A stretch of 64,000 nucleotides of DNA from Gnetum montanum (Eukaryota > Streptophyta > Gnetopsida > Gnetales > Gnetaceae): contig MNCI01003573.1 in the NCBI GenBank assembly GCA_015680685.1, positions 1,320,679 to 1,384,678 on the forward strand, read 5' to 3'. Shown piece after piece: positions 10,080 to 21,328 of the stretch. Every line of letters starts with the position of its first letter. Position 1 is the first letter of the stretch. The notes beneath the pieces are model-generated. The model was not told where the DNA came from, ran no database searches, and saw nothing but the letters and a program-made list of their open reading frames with translations. The translations under genes and the position numbers were made by a program.

Positions 10080-11143
10080 AAGCTTATGTAGTTCCTAAAC
10101 ATGGTGGCTCTTCCATTGGCTGCTTCACTTTGTCATTAGGCTTCTGGAATTTGTAGCAATTTAGGAGCACCTACAACTTCTCCTTCTCCATTCTTAGATC
10201 ATGCATCATCTAGGCTAATGATCCAATGTGTGTTGGAACTAATACATCCCACGAACATGATAACTACGATAACATTTGATTTTCTTTCACATACCATGCT
10301 GCGAACTAACACCATTTCTTGTTAAAAGGCGTAGCCTTTTCTCTTAATTCATGATAATCTGTTAATCAAGTTTGAGTTGCATCTGTTTTCCATGGTAGCT
10401 AGCCTTAATTGTTTCAAATTTTGAGTTTTTCATGTGGAGTTTTTGTAGAACATCTTTCTTATCTGCAAACTCTTTCTCATATAAGGCATAGGTGGCTGTT
10501 ACTTGCTATTCCAACTCATTTCTAGGCCAACCTACTATTAACATGACAAGGTTAGCATAGAAAAGATTAGCTAATGCCATGTACTCTTTCAAATCTTCAA
10601 TCTATAGGTCCTTGTTCTTCATTTTTGCTTGGTGGACTAGGGTGTAGCTATCCAAGATGGCCTACCAATCAGGATTCTCTATTGACATGGAACTGATGCA
10701 AGCCTTTTCCATCTAAATTTTATTTTTGTTAATTTTTTTGTACATGCTAATCTAGTCTCAGAAGTGCTCTTTCAACTTCAAAGATAAATACCATGAAGCA
10801 ATGACTAAAGCTAAGCTTTATCCACCTCAAAGATAAATACCATGAATGGCCTAAAGATCATTTTCATGATGACCATGGTAAACATTGATCACTTTTGGAT
10901 GACTTGGAGGCATTCTTGGGACAACATGAGGCATTGTCCTTGCACTTGAACGTATGGTTCTATAGCTTCCACATGGACCAAGTGCCCTATAGTAGGAGCC
11001 TCTTAATGAATGCTAAATGATTGGGCCTCTTGTTCTTCATGCTTTGCTGGTGGACCTTGTTCTCTTAGTCAACCTCTACCACCTCTCAGGCATTTACTTG
11101 TAGCCTACAAATGTCCTTATTATCATCCTCTTTTTGGGGCCAT
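10080..11143 (-). pseudogene. Extra coiled-coil-like ORF inside E2, decayed
   Basis: On the - strand an ATG at 11143 follows an intron-acceptor-like ATTGATTGCAG and begins MAPKRG. Frames downstream then give long protein-like stretches interrupted by stops: GHLVHVEAIEPYVQVQGQC, then NPDW...LDSYTLVHQAKMKNKD, then DLKEYMALANLFYANLVMLI and ATYALYEKEFADKKDVLQKL, a Lys/Glu/Leu-rich, coiled-coil-like region. A TATA-like CTATAAATAGG lies upstream near 11713. E3 has nothing comparable between pol and its 3' LTR, so this block looks acquired by E2. I do not recognise the protein. MAPKR starts and coiled-coil tails occur in plant transposon-associated ORFs, but this is only suggestive. Confidence 0.4.
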
Positions 11144-13286
11144 CTGCAATCAATCAAGGATTTGGTGTTACTAAGGTGTTTTTCATTTATCATTAATAGG
11201 TTTATACCTTACTCATGGCCTTAGTTCTATTAAGTTCTTAGCTCATGTGATTTTAGAGTTAGAAAAATTTCAAGAAAAATGCCCAAAAAGTGTTAACTTC
11301 TTTTATGACCCTTGGCAATTGGCATCTTTTCCCTTATGTATGGCTTATAATGATGGCTATGATCCCTTGGATGAGATAATTAGAGATTCTGGCATACATA
11401 TGACTGATTGTTCATTATGATACTTAAGGATTTTAACATTCTTATCCTTATAATATCTTCTGGGTGATAGAAAATTTCAAAGAATTGATGCAAGTTTTCC
11501 ATATAAGCATCCTCCCCTAACTAAATTGCACACTCCAAGATCAAATAGGCTTAAAAACCATGAAAATTGAAGTGGTATGGAGTAAGATATCACATGTGAA
11601 AGTTGGATGTGTAGAGCTCTTAGTCAAGTGAGAAAAATGCAAAAACTCCCCTAGCTTCAATGGATGATAATGAACTTTTTGAGCATCATCAAGATCCTAT
11701 TTATAGATTTTTATGGATCCAATATTGGGTATCCAATATTGACTTCCACCCAATATCAGGGGTCTTAAAATTTCATTCTATGAGGACATTCAGCATGGAA
11801 AATGAAGTTCTAAGGTAAGTGGGAATTCATATTTAGGCACCAGTAATGTTAGGAGATGGAATCACAAGAATTAAAAGCTTTGAAAGATGTAAGAAAATGA
11901 TATTAGATTCATGGTGTAGAACAAATAGGTTATATGATAAGGGAAGTTTTTGAATTTATCATTTATGCACTTGGAAGGTTCAAGATGATGTGGTTGTATT
12001 AGACAAGTAGACATTACAATAGTTATATAAGTGGGTCCTCCCCAAAGTGGGATCCAGCCCTTAATTACCTTGTATAACCACACCTAAAAATGTTCATAGG
12101 CATCAAAGGAGTTAAATGCAATGCATACTTGTTGAATAAAACACACATGTTAGAACCACTAGTTTGAGAGAATAACTCTACATTACCCAAAACCATGAGT
12201 TATGATTAAATAGATAGTGTGATGAGATGGATTTTAGAGAGGATTGCAGAAATTAGGACATGAGGTGCCTCACCATAGGAATAATGAATCCTTGTGTGTT
12301 ATTAATGGTTAAATTAATCATTAGCCCTTCTTTCCAAGATTCAAACCAATTCTAGATCATGTTCTAGTGACATCACATTATTTTATCTCTTATATTAGCA
12401 ACCATAAGACTACCACTATCGTAAGGAGTAGCATCACTTGGAGTTTTATTCAAGGGTGGAGTTTGTTCAAGGCACTTCTCTCTTCTTTATCTTTTTTTTT
12501 TAATTTCTGAGAAGCTACCAACCTTCAAGCAAGGGTAACATGTCTTTCTAGTGGGCCCTCAAAAATTTATTCAATGTCCTTTTATTTTATTTTTATCTAT
12601 GTCAACCTTACCATAGGATTACCTTTAGGCAAGGGTAACATGTCTTTCTAGTGATATGGTAAGGTAGCACTTATTTACTCTTACTTCCATTTTTGTTAGA
12701 TCTACAAGGATATAATTACAACCTTAGCAACATGATAGAACATATAGAAGTGGTAAAAGGGATTCCACAAATCCCCTTGATGTCACACTCTTTGCATTCC
12801 CACTTGGTTCTTCACTTTTCTTTCTAGGCATAATGATTATGAGTTTATTCTTAGTTTGATCATGAAAAAAGAATATCATTATGACCATTGTAAGAACCTC
12901 TTATTAATGAGATGAATGGATGGATGATGTGGCCTCATTTTCTAGATAATTAGTCCCTCATGACTTTGACAACATACAGAAAACCTCATCTCAATGGGCT
13001 ACATGATGTCGTTTTATTCACAAACAAGATTACTGACAAAGGAAATGAAAACAAAATGTGGAAAAAGTTGAAAAGGATAGGAAAAATTTGTATTAAGAAA
13101 TTAGAAAATGATAAAAAATTATAAAACAAAAAGATGAAAAACATTTAGTTATTCTTGATTCTAGGATGGGGCACCTCCCCCACAACTAAGCATTTGACTA
13201 TGACAAGAATTAATAAGTGGATAGGTAGGATCCATGCATTTGTGAAATAGTGTTAGACTTTCATTTTCAAGACACTAGGTATCTTC
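11144..13286 (-). mobile_element. E2 3' untranslated region plus LTR-like promoter block
   Basis: The part from about 11870 to 13140 is collinear with the E3 region at about 20000-21050 (shared words include GGTAACATGTCTTTCTAGTG, CTTGTGTGTTATTAATGGTTA versus CTTGTGTATTTCATGGTTA, and GACTCAAACCAAT). The part at 11570-11790 contains repeated CAATATTGGGTATCCAATATTG words and a TATA box and therefore resembles a gypsy U3/promoter, although no complete LTR was traced around it. No gene was recognised in the remainder. Confidence 0.5.
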
Positions 13287-15659
13287 TTATTTAGTGGTGG
13301 CTACATAGATGGGTAGTTTCTCACACACTTTGGTTTTAAATGTACAATGGATCAAAGTAGGAGTTGTGTGAACTTTGTATACATCTAGCCCATGACTACA
13401 CCCTTTATCATGAGTAGTTATGCATGGATTCTCTTTTCTCTCCATGGTGATAGGTTCATTGCTTCTAGTAGGTCTTGCAGTAACGATGGATGTTGACCTT
13501 TGCATAGGATCAAAGGACATTGGTTGTGAAAGAAAGGGTGTTTCACTTGATGGGCATTATGCTGGTTTGGATAACTTAGTAGGTGCATGAGTGTTATGCG
13601 TACATGTGGGAACCATCCTAGAAAAAGGGCATTTCAAGATTATGATGGAAACCTAATGGCACTATCATGTTTATGCATTTTCATACCACAAGTGGCATTC
13701 TTTCATTGATGTTGTGGTATTGAGCCTTCCTATGTTGTTGGCTATGACATGTGTTGGATTGGAGTATGAGAATATTGAGGATATGATAAAGGGTGAGAGG
13801 TGTGAGGTGGTGATCCTTCAAAAGATGTCATGGGTCGATGATATTTAGAAGAGTGGTAGTAGAGATTTGAAGTAGAGGAAGTAGAACTAGTTGGGAAAAT
13901 AGGTTGTTGAACATAATATCAATACAAGTTCCGCTGGCAGTAAGGGTAAGGCTGGTTTGATAATGGTCTCCCCCAAGACTGTGGGTTTTTCCACTACAGT
14001 TAATGATAGTGTTGAGGTTGGCAAGAATTCCTATTAAGATAGTACAACTAGTTGTATGACTATCTATAATTACCTTGTGAAAAAGGTAATTTCCTAGGCA
14101 TTTGCTTGTGTACGAACTTGGGATTCAAAGAAAAAGCCTAATACTCATGTAGATGTAACATGATTGGGCAATAGCCCTTTGGATGATCATATAGGTAGAT
14201 GTCACATCCATCATCTTCTTCAGTGGTTGTGTCTATAGCCTCCTCTTCTTCAACCATTTTTCCTTTTTGCTAATAAGTGTTCCTACTAGTTTCTTAGTTT
14301 TTTTTTCCTCTTTTTGTTGTGATCACTTGATTCATTTTGCATTACTCTCTCCTCCACGGTTTCTATGCAAGTTGTAACTTTCTCATTTATCCATTTTGAC
14401 ATCTTATCTAACCTTGCTTCAAGTTCATTGATAGACTTTTGTATTGTCAAGGTCTATGTGAAATCACCTCATTGAGAGTTACCTCTTTTTCCTTATCATA
14501 GATATGCACCCTTTAATTTTGAAGAGCTGGGTCCCACTGATTTTCCTCTACATTATCTTGTTTACATAGCTCTCCTTTTTTTCCACATGCTCAATTAGCT
14601 TTTGAATTTAATGGATTCCTAGTTCATATAATTGACCTTGAGCATACATCCCACTCTCTTGTTTGACTATGAAGCCCATCTATGATGTGAAAAATTTTCT
14701 CTTCTTGAGAAAAGCCATGGCTTGGACATTTATTTAATATAGAATAGTATCTATCTAGGGTCATATCCAAGAGTTCATGTTGTTTTTGTTTCCATCCATG
14801 GATTCATTTCCTTAGGTTGAACACCCTTGCATAGGTTTATTATTTCTCGTCGAAGAGTTCTAGCATTGTGGACCACCAATGGATTGAATATGGTTTCAAA
14901 AATCTACACCAAACTTTATCTTTGTATATAATCTCCTAGGAAAGAGGTTAATCTTTTTCCACACACTTTCAATGTTTTGTAAGACAAAAGCATAATGGAA
15001 GACTTGCAAATGATGATCTGAATTAGAATCATAGCCTCCTACAAATTTAGGGAAGTTATTCATATCAAGCCTTTTGATGTGACTTTCCTTGTGATGCTTG
15101 TGGTGTATTTTAATTTCCTTTGTGATCTACGTCATGTTCGTAGTGGCCAACAAGGGTTCATCATTATTAGATCTATCATAGTAAAAATTTATATTTCTAT
15201 TTGTCTAATTATGATGATTTTGTATATGCTCATTTTGATATCTTTGATTTTTCCCTTGGTTTTAATTTTCATTTTTATTTCAACCCCATAGTGAAGCTCT
15301 ATTTCTATACCTATGTTCATCTTAATTAGAACTAGATGTTGAAGAGGAAGATGAAGATGAGAAACTAGGAGAGTCACCATGGCTTCTATTGTGTTTCTCA
15401 TGATCCCTTAAATTATCTTTTCTAGGTTTTGAGGAGGTCCTAGGCCTTGAGGCCCCACCTACACATACCCCCCCCCCCCTCCAAGTCTAGAACTTACTTC
15501 ATCTCCTCTATGATTGTCTACCTTAGATGAATGTAGTCCTTGAGTGTAGTGAGGGTGATGAGGTTGGTCACTCCAATTTTCTTTAATATATGTCTCCTTA
15601 GTTCTCCAATGAATGTTCTCTTCATACAATGCAATGTCGTTTCCATGTGAAAGAGACAT
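13287..15659 (-). pseudogene. E2 gag, decayed
   Basis: Gag on the - strand begins near 15659 (MSLSHGNDIALYEENIHWR...). The conserved retrotransposon gag core is at about 15075-14880 and reads RLDMNNFPKFVGGYDSN, then HLQVFHYAFVLQNIES and INLFPRRLYTKIKFG. This matches the E3, E4 and E5 gags, which share LDMNNI-P/L-RFE. Downstream is a GCDIYLYDHPKGYC segment (about 14220-14180), the remnant of the zinc-knuckle-like motif seen in E3. The last open piece, 13520-13287, corresponds to the Pro/Thr/Ser-rich gag tail of the family. Many in-frame stops are TAG, TGA or TAA at positions where relatives have Trp, Gln or Arg. Gag would build the virus-like particle; this copy cannot. Confidence 0.7.
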
Positions 15660-15763
15660 TATTGTTAGTTTATGATGTGTGTGACTTACTATTTTTTGAA
15701 AGATAAATCATTATTGTGTTTACAATGATTGTGTATAATATAACTACTCTAGATAACTAAAAC

Positions 15764-15784
15764 CATCGCTGGCAACGATGCCAA
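15764..15784 (-). other. E2 primer-binding site (tRNA-Asp type)
   Basis: On the - strand the LTR end ...CTTAGCA is followed by TTGGCATCGTTGCCAGCGA. This resembles the plant tRNA-Asp 3' end complement TGGCGCCGTTGCCGGGGA; the changes are mainly CpG decay. Confidence 0.65.
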
Positions 15785-16684
15785 TGCTAAGTAGTGAGGT
15801 ACCCCTTATACTCAACCATACGAATCACAAGCATTCACGTGCAATTCAGTTAAATTTCATGGGTAGGACTAGTTATGGCATCTAGATCATTATGGCTTAT
15901 CATAGTTTTCTATCTTCCCACTTGGACTAGTGGTAGCTTTTTCACATAATATTTAGTCTAGAGTGAGGCATATGATAATTGATGTTGTTGAAACCTTATT
16001 CTAATCCTAATGATTATAGAGAAATTAACTATTTAGTCTAATTAACAATAAAAAGTAAAGTCTAAACTAGCCTATGTGTGATGAGTATCCATTCCTAACC
16101 TTCCGTACACACCTTGGACTTCATGAAACTATCGTTGGGATTACCAAGCATACCATTGCTAGGTGTACCAAACAATACCACTATTGGGTTACCAAGTAAT
16201 TACACTTAAGTGCTTGTAATTAGTTGTACTCATTCTACTTAATGATAGAAAATGATAAAAAGAAATAATTAATAAACATTAACTAAAAGAAATAGTAAGC
16301 ATTTAAGTAATTAAAAATAATAATAAAGCTAAGTGGATGCTGCAATGATGGAAGTAGTCTCGATCTTTATTGCTAAGCATGTAACATGTCCAAGTACATC
16401 ATAATTAAATAAGGATGTCATACAATCACTTAACATGACACAACAATCATGCACTAGAAACAAACTAACAAAACGTCTCTATGTATACCTCTAAAATCTA
16501 TTAAAATCTATATCTAAACCATGCACCCAAGTGTTCTATTTATAGGCTAGCATGGAAGGGGTAATATTGGATCTTCGATATTGGAGGTTGTGCCCTGATA
16601 TTGGATACTTGATAATGTAGCTCTGATATTAGATACCCAATAATGTAGCTTCGATATTGAAGACCTACAAAACATGACTCATCA
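15785..16684 (-). repeat. E2 5' LTR
   Basis: About 900 bp, homologous along its length to 9047-9919. On the + strand it begins TGCTAAGTAGTGAGGTACCCC and ends ATGACTCATCA. In transcription sense it holds a TATA box (reverse complement of TCTATTTATAGG near 16536). The U3 has copies of a GATATTGGAT / GATATTGAAG word (about 16565-16665), more than in the 3' LTR. Confidence 0.75.
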
Positions 16685-18405
16685 ATATCAAACTATTGGT
16701 AGAACCTATTAGTTCCATGTGTAAGGTCTATAATGCATGGATAGATTGTACCAATTACTATACCAAAGTTCATCTAGGTACCATCAAAAATTTGTATTAT
16801 ATTCAAGCTTGGGATCTAAAATGCACTTGGGTAAGAATCATAGTACATAATTTTGATCATGCACTTATGAAGGTGAAAGAGGGAGTGAGTAGTAAGTTTG
16901 GTTAGAGAAGCCTTCTCACATTATTAGCATAAAGAGTCTTCTTCCATTCAGTTACCTACCTTTGTAGTCAACCTTGTTCTTTTAGGAGAAAGTGAGATCA
17001 TAAACCTAACCAACAAGAATTAGATGATGTGCATAGAAATGATAATTGTGACCACTAAGAAACAAATTGGTCAAGAATCCACTAGTACCACCATTAGGGT
17101 ATTAGCATGAAGATTGACCAAATGAGCCTTGAGATTTACTTTTGAAGATGAACATGCTACAAAGAATCTAAGGAACATATCCATTATATAGAAATTCATA
17201 TAAGAAAAATAGAAGATTCTAAGTGAGAAATCCCTATTTATTCATCCTCCTAATTACTATGATACTATGGAAATTAATTCATACATAAGCATTTCAATTC
17301 AAAATGCAATTATTTAAGTTGAACATTGGTAATTGATTAATATGAATAAAGTATCTCAGAGTCTTAGAACATGTGTTGACATAATGACTACTAATATCTA
17401 CAATTTTTTATGAGCACAAAATTATTTAACATACATATAAATTTCTTACTTTTATAAATGGAATAATTATAAGAAATTTTAGAAATAACTAATTCAAGAC
17501 TAAAGAAAGGATACAAATGCTGCAATCAAGAAGGGAACACAATATTGACTAGACATAAGGCAGTAGAACATATTGAATGACCATGAACTTTTGAAAGCTA
17601 CAATGTATCTTTATGTTGAATATATGATTCATTATGTAGTGTTCAAAAAAATTGTAGATAACAAAGATGATGAGATTTTAGTTGCTATCAAGAATCTATC
17701 ATTGATAAAGAAGGAGAAGGAAGAATGAGAAACTACTATACAATCCCAAATTAGTAAATATGACAAGAATAAATAAGATTTTTAAAATTTTACTTAGATA
17801 GTGGTAGCATACAACATGTATATCAAGTCCAAATTACAGTTACTAGATTAAGGAACTAGTTAGACAACCTTAACTATTAAGGAGAAGGAAAAAAAATAGC
17901 AAAGATAGAAGAACAAAACTTGTGAGAGAAAGAAGAATTAAAGGAAAAAGCTTATAAGTTGAAACAAGAAGTCAAAGAGCTTCATATAATAAACTAGAAA
18001 TTAATGCTAGAACATCAGGCACTTCAGGCCAATATTTAGGAAGAAAAGAAGAGAATGCATGCTACAAATTCCATGGCAGACTCATATATATAATAGTTAA
18101 GCTCTAAGGAAGAAGAACTGAAGGCTTGTCACGTAGAAATGGAGGAGCTATGAAGAAACATGGAAGCACTCAAAGTCTTGATAAAATAACAATAGTAAGA
18201 ATATCTATCCTTGGATCCTACTCATGATGTATTTGAAGCTAAATTATATGATCCTTCTTTCATTATTGAATTGATGTTTGATCCTATTCTTATTCTCTTT
18301 ACTAATCTCCAAGTACTGCCTCCAATTGAAGAACTTCCTGTTATCTCTGAATCATCTCTTGTCACAAAATGGAACCCAATCTATCCATTTGTACAATTTT
18401 TATCT
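16685..18405 (+). pseudogene. Right part of the unrecognised ORF split by E2
   Basis: An open frame at 16696-16902 (MVEPISSMCKVYNAW...) follows the E2 junction. Further on, from about 17640 to 18405, a long protein-like frame is visible with stops: DEILVAIKNLSLIKKEKEE, then EELKEKAYKLKQEVKEL, then SSKEEELKACHVEMEEL and finally the open piece 18211-18405 (MDPTHDVFEAKLYDPS... to VQFLS). The Lys/Glu/Leu pattern predicts a coiled coil before a Pro/Leu-rich C-terminus. Most stops are TAG, TAA or TGA where CAG, CAA or CGA would fit, a cytosine-deamination pattern. No known family was recognised. The reading frames before and after E2 suggest one gene. Confidence 0.4.
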
Positions 18406-18525
18406 TGAAGTTAATGAAAAAAGTGGTTTGTGTATCTAATCTATGTTATGTATTTTTTTATTTCTATGAATTTGTTAGTGAAGGTGAGTATTTTCATCAA
18501 TTTTTACAAAAATATAATGCTTTAC

Positions 18526-19514
18526 TGATGAGTAGCGAGGTACCCCTACTCTCAACCATACAAATACAAGCATTTCACACACGATCCAGTTGAATTCCAA
18601 GGACTAAGTGCTTATGCGCCCTTTTGAAACAAGGATGGGTTGGTTGATCGTTGTCTTCCCAAGCTTACCTATATCACAATTGTATTGTTAAGTAAGCTTG
18701 AGGCATATGATTTTTATAGCTTTTATGTTTTTATGTCCTGCGCTAGTAGGGAAGGAGAGAGGCAACTAAGTGACTAATTTAACTTAACTACTCATTAACT
18801 AAGTTCTAACTAATCCTAACACCAACATTTGTTCCCACTTGTCGTACACATCTTGAACTAGTGCAACACTGCTGGGATTACCAAATGCTAATCATTACTG
18901 GGTTACCAAGTGTCACACGCATGCTCGAAGTGGTCATGCTTCTGTAATTTAATGATTTGCTTAATTGATCAAAATAAATGCGTGCTTCTATGCTAATAAC
19001 AGAAATGTAAAGTGCATAAAATAAAATAAATGCATAAGAAATAAAATAAAAGAAATGTGTAAGAAAATAAATCTCAAGTGCTACAAGGATGAATCAAAGA
19101 GCTCATGTTTATGTCCGTACAAAAGGTGTGCACAGATACACAATGCTCGAATAAATATCCATCCACACTTAGACCTCCTACTTTGGGCACTTGGAAAATA
19201 CTCTAACTTTCAAACAGACTACAAGAGTTTTGCTACTTGACTGCTAAAAGTCTTCTTCCCAATTGTGTGCCTAGGCACTGTATTTATAGGCTTGGGAGAA
19301 ACTACTCTAATAATTAAAGTAATGGTTCTAATAATTAGAATAACTATTAAAGTAACTGCTAGAGTAACCACCCTAATAATTAGAATAACTACTAGAGTAA
19401 CCACTAGAGTAACCACTCTAATAATTGGAGTAACTACTAGAGTAACCGCTAGAGTAACCACTCTAATAATTAGAGTAACTACTAGAGTAAACACTAGAGT
19501 AATTGCTCTCATCA
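18526..19514 (-). repeat. E3 3' LTR
   Basis: 989 bp. On the + strand it starts TGATGAGTAGCGAGGTACCCC and ends GCTCTCATCA. The U3 (about 19295-19514) is an array of short words, ACTACTAGAGTAACC and CTCTAATAATTAGAG. The second is a 7-bp-arm palindrome with one central base. The TATA box is the reverse complement of TGTATTTATAGG at about 19278-19290. Long open frames on both strands at 19219-19558 simply translate this array and are not genes. Confidence 0.9.
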
Positions 19515-21042
19515 TACCTCCACAACTAAATGAAAACTCATCCTCGAGTACCTTATAAAATATTGGGAAGGTATGGGATTATTGACTAATTGACAACTAA
19601 CGGTGGAATGGGATGATAGATTCAACATGCCCAGTGAATGAATCAATAAGCATATTATAACATTAGTGTTCATGACCATTGTGATGAACACTCATACATA
19701 AATGACATCCAAGCCTTTATTTGGTAGTTTGAAGAGAAAAAGAGAGAGAGAAAGAAGATGGAGCATGTTGCCTCCAATGCCAAGATTGTGCCTTCCATGT
19801 TTATCCATAGCCATGACACCAAACATGCTCCTTTTGTAAATACTCTAGTTTTGGTCCATCCTGAGTGCTTCCTACAAGCCCAGTCCATTACTTGTATGAT
19901 CACCATCTACACACACAACATAGTCACAAATGAGCAAGGATAGATAATCCACAATGTAGTTGATACCTTGCCTCGATATGAAGTGCATTGGCTGAGTTGT
20001 GGTTATGGAAGAAACTAGTTTGGAGATTTATCACTGGCAACTACCCAAGGTGTAGGGGTTAGGAAATTAGTAAAATGGAAAAAATTGAAAAATTTGTGCC
20101 AGGGCCCCCACAAGTAAGAGTGAACCTCTAGTAGCTATAAGATGGAAAAACATGAGGAATAAGAAATATGAAAAATATCAACGGCAACACCAATAAAATG
20201 GATGTCATGGATGGGGATGAAACAAGAAATGATTGATTGCAAGAAATTTTAAAGGGAAATAAGTTAACATTTGCACCAAAAAGAAATGCGAGTGGGTCAT
20301 CCCCAAAGCAGGCTCATTCCCTTTATGCCCTGACAAACCCACAAACCAAAGAGCCTGTAGGCTCTAGGAATGTCATTTGGAAGTAAGAGTTAAAAAATTA
20401 CCCAGAAGAATTCACCAAACAAAAAAAATGCATCAACTGAGAAAGGACTAATGATAAAACCAACAATGAGGTGGGAAATAGGAAAAAAGATGAAGAGGAG
20501 AGAATGGAATGGAATCCCAAGAACAAGGTTGTGTAAAGCCCCTTGTGTATTTCATGGTTAAGATAACTGAGTAGAACTCATCCCAAATCTAGACTCAAAC
20601 CAATCAAATTTAGTGACCTCACATCAATACACTTGGTCAATACACTTGGCCAATCCATCCTCTTGAGGCAAAAAGAATGCTTTCGCAAAGAGTGACCACC
20701 ATCCCAAAGAGAGTGAGATGGAGAAGTAGGAAGCGAGAAAGGGCCTTAGTTAGAGAGAACCTTCAAGCATGAGTAATATGTCTTTCTAGTGCCATAACTA
20801 GTGCTTTTAGCCCATATTGCTTTATTATGTCTAAGGGGAATGCTTTGAATTTTCACCTTTTTTTATTTTTTTTTATTTTTCCTTTTTGATGTTTATGTGT
20901 GAGAACCACACCATGCAAAGACTTATTTTTATTCACTCAGCTTCCTGATATTTGAACAATGTTAGAATGGCAAAAAACCCAAGAAAAAACATCCAATCAC
21001 CTAAGAGAATGGCCAATACTAATGCATTGAATCCCCTTGAAG
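19515..21042 (-). mobile_element. E3 3' untranslated region
   Basis: Collinear with E5 (from about 50508 back to 49990) and with part of the E2 3' region. It holds a purine-rich stretch (GAGAAAAAGAGAGAGAGAAAG near 19733) that matches the pyrimidine run in E1, and a T-rich run near 20858. No conserved ORF was found in this part. Confidence 0.6.
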
Positions 21043-21237
21043 TCAGACCCTTTTCATTCTTTGAGTCTTTCCTTGGTTTGAAAAATACCCAGCCATCAAT
21101 TCATTAAGAAGTTTACTTAGAAAAAGGGAACTGTACAATTCCAAGCCAAAGGAGACCATAGAGTTGTATGGATGAGTGGAAGGCATAGACTCATTGCCTA
21201 TTTTACCAAAAGAACCATACCTTAATATTAGCATCAT
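21043..21237 (-). CDS. 64-codon ORF downstream of pol, conserved in E5
   Basis: The frame MMLILRYGSFGKIGNESM... to QRMKRV, with its own ATG and stop, is matched codon for codon by E5 49793-49987: same length, no indel, no stop in either copy. By my count there are about 8 amino-acid changes and about as many silent changes, whereas unconstrained drift would favour replacement changes roughly three to one. gag and pol in the same two elements are full of stops. The position after integrase is where Athila-type elements carry an env-like gene, but there is no signal peptide or clear membrane segment here, and I do not recognise the protein. It may be a chance frame. Confidence 0.35.
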   Translation of the reverse strand: MMLILRYGSFGKIGNESMPSTHPYNSMVSFGLELYSSLFLSKLLNELMAGYFSNQGKTQRMKRV

Positions 21238-21328
21238 AATTTAAAGGTAAAAACCAAACATTAGCAATCAATATGATATAATTCAATCCACCATCATAAA
21301 CACTTATTAGATGACGAATAAAAGTAAA

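Larger units (their letters stand above)
9047..16684 (-). mobile_element. E2: pol-less, gag-bearing gypsy element with both LTRs
   Basis: E2 is a 7.6-kb unit on the - strand. It has LTRs at 15785-16684 (5') and 9047-9919 (3'), a tRNA-Asp-type primer site, a gag gene (about 15659-13287), a 3' untranslated region resembling that of E3 (about 13280-11800), an extra TATA-bearing block with a coiled-coil-like ORF (about 11790-10080), and a purine-rich CATGGGGGTA before the 3' LTR. No protease, RT, RNase H or integrase was found: gag passes directly into the 3' region. The flanks show AATAT on both sides (9042-9046 and 16684-16688; one A is shared with the LTR end), a 5-bp target duplication as expected for gypsy integrases. 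The layout fits the terminal-repeat-with-GAG type of non-autonomous element. Confidence 0.75.

Noticed and set aside
15079-15401. Opposed hydrophobic and basic frames
   Set aside because: They lie in the basic low-complexity part of E2 gag and are shadows of it.
15469-15481. C-run (CCCCCCCCCCCC) as a structural or regulatory signal
   Set aside because: A simple homopolymer within decayed gag, likely polymerase slippage.
19219-19558. Two overlapping frames of about 98 codons on both strands, and the similar pair at 28519-28762
   Set aside because: They translate the TAATTAGAG/AGAGTAACC repeat of the LTR U3; stops are absent because the unit lacks them, not through selection.
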